DNA from: DASXYG01 sp036502625
GTDB taxonomy: Bacteria; Actinomycetota; Actinomycetes; Streptosporangiales; Streptosporangiaceae
Direction of reading: 5' to 3'
NCBI GenBank assembly: GCA_036502625.1
Contig: DASXYG010000139.1
Span: forward strand, 1 to 15,294
Length of the DNA stretch: 15,294 bases
Shown: in pieces, positions 13,132 to 15,294 of the stretch
How positions within the stretch are numbered: the stretch's first letter is position 1
How the letters are laid out: each line of letters opens with the position of its first letter
Position numbers and translations under genes: made by a program
The notes under the pieces: generated by a model
Seen by the model: only the letters and a program-made list of their open reading frames with translations
Databases searched by the model: none
Told to the model about the DNA's origin: nothing

Positions 13132-13746
13132 ATGACGGACGGGAGCCTGCGCGAGCGCAAGAAGCTGGCCACCCGGCGCGCGCTCCAGCGTGCCGGGCTG
13201 CGGCTCGCGGTCGAGCACGGCGCCGACCACATCACCGTCGAGATGATCTGCGAGGCGGCCGGGGTGTCGCCGCGCACGTTCTTCAACTACTTCCCCGGTA
13301 AGGACGACGCGCTGGCCGGCGACGGCCCGCCGATGCCGCGCGCGGAGCACATCCGCGCGCTGGCGACCGCGTCGTCCGGCGGCGACCTCCTGGCCGACAT
13401 CCGCGCGGTCATCATCGCGACCGCCGAGGAGAACGACCTCGACCACGAGGAACTGCTGCTCCGCAAGCGCCTGCTGAACGCCTGCCCGGCGCTGCTGCCC
13501 CGCCACATGGCCCAGTTCGCGCGGTTCGAGCGCGCGCTGGCCGAGGCGGTCGCCGAGCGTACGGGCACCGACATCGAGGCCGACGTCCTCCCGGGGCTGA
13601 TGGCCGCGGTGGCCACGGCCGCGATGCGGGTGTCGTTCCGGCGCTGGACCGACGGCGGCTGCGTACGGCCGCTGACGTACTACCTCGACGAATCGTTCAC
13701 GGTCCTGCGCGAGCGCCCGCTGAGCGGCGACGGCGCGGACACCTGA
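13132..13746 (+). CDS. TetR-family transcriptional regulator
   Basis: This is a 204-residue regulator with a standard N-terminal helix-turn-helix: RERKKLATRRALQRAGLRLA (7-26), ITVEMICEAAGVSPRTFFNY (34-53) and FPGKDDAL (54-61). The rest (about 70-195) is a helical ligand-binding domain with no residue pattern that names a ligand. The frame is open back to 13069, but the upstream part crosses the palindromes and AT-rich promoter, so the ATG at 13132 (or the adjacent GTG at 13129) is taken as the start; both would suit a leaderless mRNA. Likely targets are itself and the divergent 103-residue/PAP2 genes. It is convergent with the kinase gene. TetR members usually repress and are released by a small hydrophobic molecule. 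Confidence 0.9.
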   Translation: MTDGSLRERKKLATRRALQRAGLRLAVEHGADHITVEMICEAAGVSPRTFFNYFPGKDDALAGDGPPMPRAEHIRALATASSGGDLLADIRAVIIATAEENDLDHEELLLRKRLLNACPALLPRHMAQFARFERALAEAVAERTGTDIEADVLPGLMAAVATAAMRVSFRRWTDGGCVRPLTYYLDESFTVLRERPLSGDGADT

Positions 13747-13759
13747 TCCCGTACGGGCG

Positions 13760-13774
13760 CGGCGGGGTTCGCCG
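13760..13774. terminator. Short hairpin between TetR and kinase genes
   Basis: CGGCG (13760-13764) and CGCCG (13770-13774) form a 5-base stem with a 5-base loop in the 42-base gap between two convergent stops. The palindrome CCCGTACGGG (13748-13757) is adjacent. A terminator is expected here, but the stem is short. Confidence 0.25.
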
Positions 13775-13788
13775 GCCGGGTAGCGCGC

Positions 13789-15294
13789 TCAGACCGGGGG
13801 CGTCACGGGCCGCGCCGTGCCCCAGGATCCGTACGTGATCCGCCGTACGGAGACGGACCGCCGCGGAGTGCCCGGCGCGAGCGTGATCTTCAGGGAGACG
13901 AACCGCGGGAGGTAGTCCCGGGAGAGGCGGATGCGGTACGCCAGGGTGGCGGGGAGGTGCGAGGCGATCCCGAGCCGCTTCAGCAGGCGGCGGTCCGCGC
14001 GGACCTTCCCGCGGTACTCAATGACGCCGCCTGCGTGCCGCGTGGGGCCGGTGGTGGCGGCCGCGGTGGGTTTTGCGGTCGGCGCGGCGAGGACCGCGTC
14101 GAGGTCGTTCAGGCGGGCCTGGTCGAGGACGGCCAGGCCCGACTTGGCGTAGCGGGCCCGCCGCGCGGCACCGTCCCCGTCCGGCTTCGCCTTGGGCGCC
14201 CAGCCGCCGTGCAGGTTCACCCAGGTGCGGGTGCCGATCACGACGACGCGGGCGGGCGTGCGCATGCCGGTATCCGCCGCGTGCCCGGGTGTGACCACGC
14301 GAGCCGCGTCGATGGCCCCGCCCCCGGCGAGGCTGAGCCGAGCGCCGGTGACATGCAGCGCGGGCAGGCCGCAGCAGGTGGTCCTGGCGTACGTGAACGC
14401 CGCGGTCCGCTTCGCCGCCATCTGCCGCCGCACGACGGCCAGCGCATCCCGGGCCCGCCCCGGCGGCACCCCGGGCACCCCCGCGGCGGCGACGCTCGGC
14501 CGCGACCGCGGCGGCGCCGCCGCCCGCGCCCCGGGCCGCAGCAACACCACCCCGACGACCACCAGCGCCACCGCCACCAGCACCGCCGGAACCAGCACAC
14601 GCCAGCGCACCATCCGCCCGCCACGCCCGCCCCCGGACGCCTCATGCGACGCGACACCGGGCATCGCCGACCCGGGTCCCGGCCCGGTGGCGCACGGCGC
14701 GGGTTCCGGCCGTGGCGGCACAGGCCCCGGGACGGCGGCGTACGGCGCGGGTTGCGGCCCGGCGGTGAAGGGGGTGGGCTCCGGCCAGATCGGGGCTGCG
14801 GCTGCCTGGCCTGGCGGTGGGGCGGGTGCGCGGGGACGGGACTTGGCGGCGAGGGTGGCCGTCTGGGTGGCGAGGCGGTAGTGGGCGGTGGGTTCCCAGT
14901 CGGGGCCGTAGATGGGGGTTGCCAGCATGTGCGCCTCGCTGAGCAGGGCGGATGCTGAGGATGGGCGGGCGGAGGGGGTCTTGGCCAGGCCGTGGGCGGT
15001 CATCATCCGCAGCGGCTCGGGCACCGCGTCCAGTGCCGGCGGGGCGCCGCGGTGCGCTTCGGCGAGCTCCGCGAGGGTGCCGGTGTACGGGGCGGCGCCG
15101 GTGAGGCATTCGTAGAACACGGCCGTGGCGGCATAGACGTCGGCGGCGGGCGTGGCCGGGGCGCCGGACCACCGCTCGGGCGCCAGGTACGCCGCGCCCT
15201 CCGGCGCGGGCGGCCCGGAGCGCGCCGCGACGCCGAAGTCCGTGAGCCGGGCGGCGCCGTCGCGGTCGACCAGGATGTTCTCCGGTCGTACGGC
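13789..15294 (-). CDS. Receptor-type Ser/Thr protein kinase with LppX/LprG-like extracellular domain (N-terminus cut off)
   Basis: The visible 501 residues begin inside the catalytic loop (VRPENIL, residues 2-8, the end of HRDxxPEN). The DFG motif (19-21), the APE motif (LAPERW, 37-42) and the subdomain IX Asp (52) follow, and the kinase ends near the conserved Arg110. N-lobe residues, including the ATP-binding Lys, lie beyond the window. A Pro/Ala-rich linker (about 150-228) leads to one membrane helix (about 233-252, WRVLVPAVLVAVALVVVGVV). The remaining 250 residues would be outside the cell. That part contains vicinal Cys (RTTCCGLPALHV), a strand VVIGTRTWVNL, and a late block with IEYRGKV, ATLAYRIRLSRDYLPRFVSL and ITYGSWG. 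This order resembles the LppX/LprAFG lipid-carrier fold; that is inference from pattern memory. It is convergent with the TetR gene. Confidence 0.88.
   Translation of the reverse strand, partial: AVRPENILVDRDGAARLTDFGVAARSGPPAPEGAAYLAPERWSGAPATPAADVYAATAVFYECLTGAAPYTGTLAELAEAHRGAPPALDAVPEPLRMMTAHGLAKTPSARPSSASALLSEAHMLATPIYGPDWEPTAHYRLATQTATLAAKSRPRAPAPPPGQAAAAPIWPEPTPFTAGPQPAPYAAVPGPVPPRPEPAPCATGPGPGSAMPGVASHEASGGGRGGRMVRWRVLVPAVLVAVALVVVGVVLLRPGARAAAPPRSRPSVAAAGVPGVPPGRARDALAVVRRQMAAKRTAAFTYARTTCCGLPALHVTGARLSLAGGGAIDAARVVTPGHAADTGMRTPARVVVIGTRTWVNLHGGWAPKAKPDGDGAARRARYAKSGLAVLDQARLNDLDAVLAAPTAKPTAAATTGPTRHAGGVIEYRGKVRADRRLLKRLGIASHLPATLAYRIRLSRDYLPRFVSLKITLAPGTPRRSVSVRRITYGSWGTARPVTPPV

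Noticed and set aside
1..15294. tRNA, rRNA, CRISPR array, insertion sequence or attachment site
   Set aside because: No cloverleaf-like sequence, regularly spaced repeat, transposase or integrase frame, or flanking direct repeat was seen.

Overview
The window is very GC-rich and packed with genes on both strands. Start codons are often GTG or TTG. It carries phosphatidylinositol mannoside (PIM) genes and a eukaryotic-type Ser/Thr kinase, so it is chromosomal DNA from a high-GC actinomycete. A Streptosporangiales or Thermomonosporaceae-like filamentous actinomycete is my guess, made from general flavour and not from a search. No tRNA, rRNA, CRISPR array, insertion sequence or prophage gene was seen, and no gene-free stretch exceeds about 250 bases.

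Layout. The backbone is a conserved actinobacterial neighbourhood. As I recall it, Mycobacterium tuberculosis has HIT/Ap4A phosphorylase - pgsA1 - acyltransferase - pimA - membrane protein - pdxS - pdxT (Rv2613c to Rv2604c region). Here the order is HIT protein (10560-11132, -), an EF-G-like GTPase in the opposite direction (8361-10538, +), pgsA (7487-8107, -), the PIM acyltransferase (6500-7432, -), pimA (5340-6503, -), a LemA-like membrane protein (4752-5279, -), and, after an interruption, pdxS (152-1063, -) and pdxT (from 155 leftward, cut by the window edge). The interruption (about 1162-4736) holds a small FAD monooxygenase, a DUF3048 lipoprotein and a + strand gene for a secreted, toxin-like protein.

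How genes work together. PgsA makes the phosphatidylinositol (phosphate) lipid, PimA adds the first mannose, and the acyltransferase acylates the mannosylated lipid on the cytoplasmic face of the membrane. The acyltransferase and pimA overlap by 4 bases (GTGA), and so do pdxS and pdxT, so each pair is probably translationally coupled. PdxS and PdxT form the PLP synthase complex.

The right part (11270-15294) holds an Asp23/Gls24-family protein, a PAP2-type membrane phosphatase that overlaps it tail to tail, a 103-residue unknown protein, a TetR regulator with two palindromes in a probable leaderless promoter, and the C-terminal two thirds of a receptor Ser/Thr kinase.

The most unusual item is the 415-residue protein at 3489-4736. 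It has a type IV prepilin-like leader (Gly then Glu at +5), a Lys/Gly-rich linker, a pretoxin-like middle, and a compact C-terminal domain with a HIxxRH ... TAYP pattern like small RNase toxins. No immunity gene lies beside it. Second is the kinase, whose extracellular domain resembles the LppX/LprG lipid-carrier fold.
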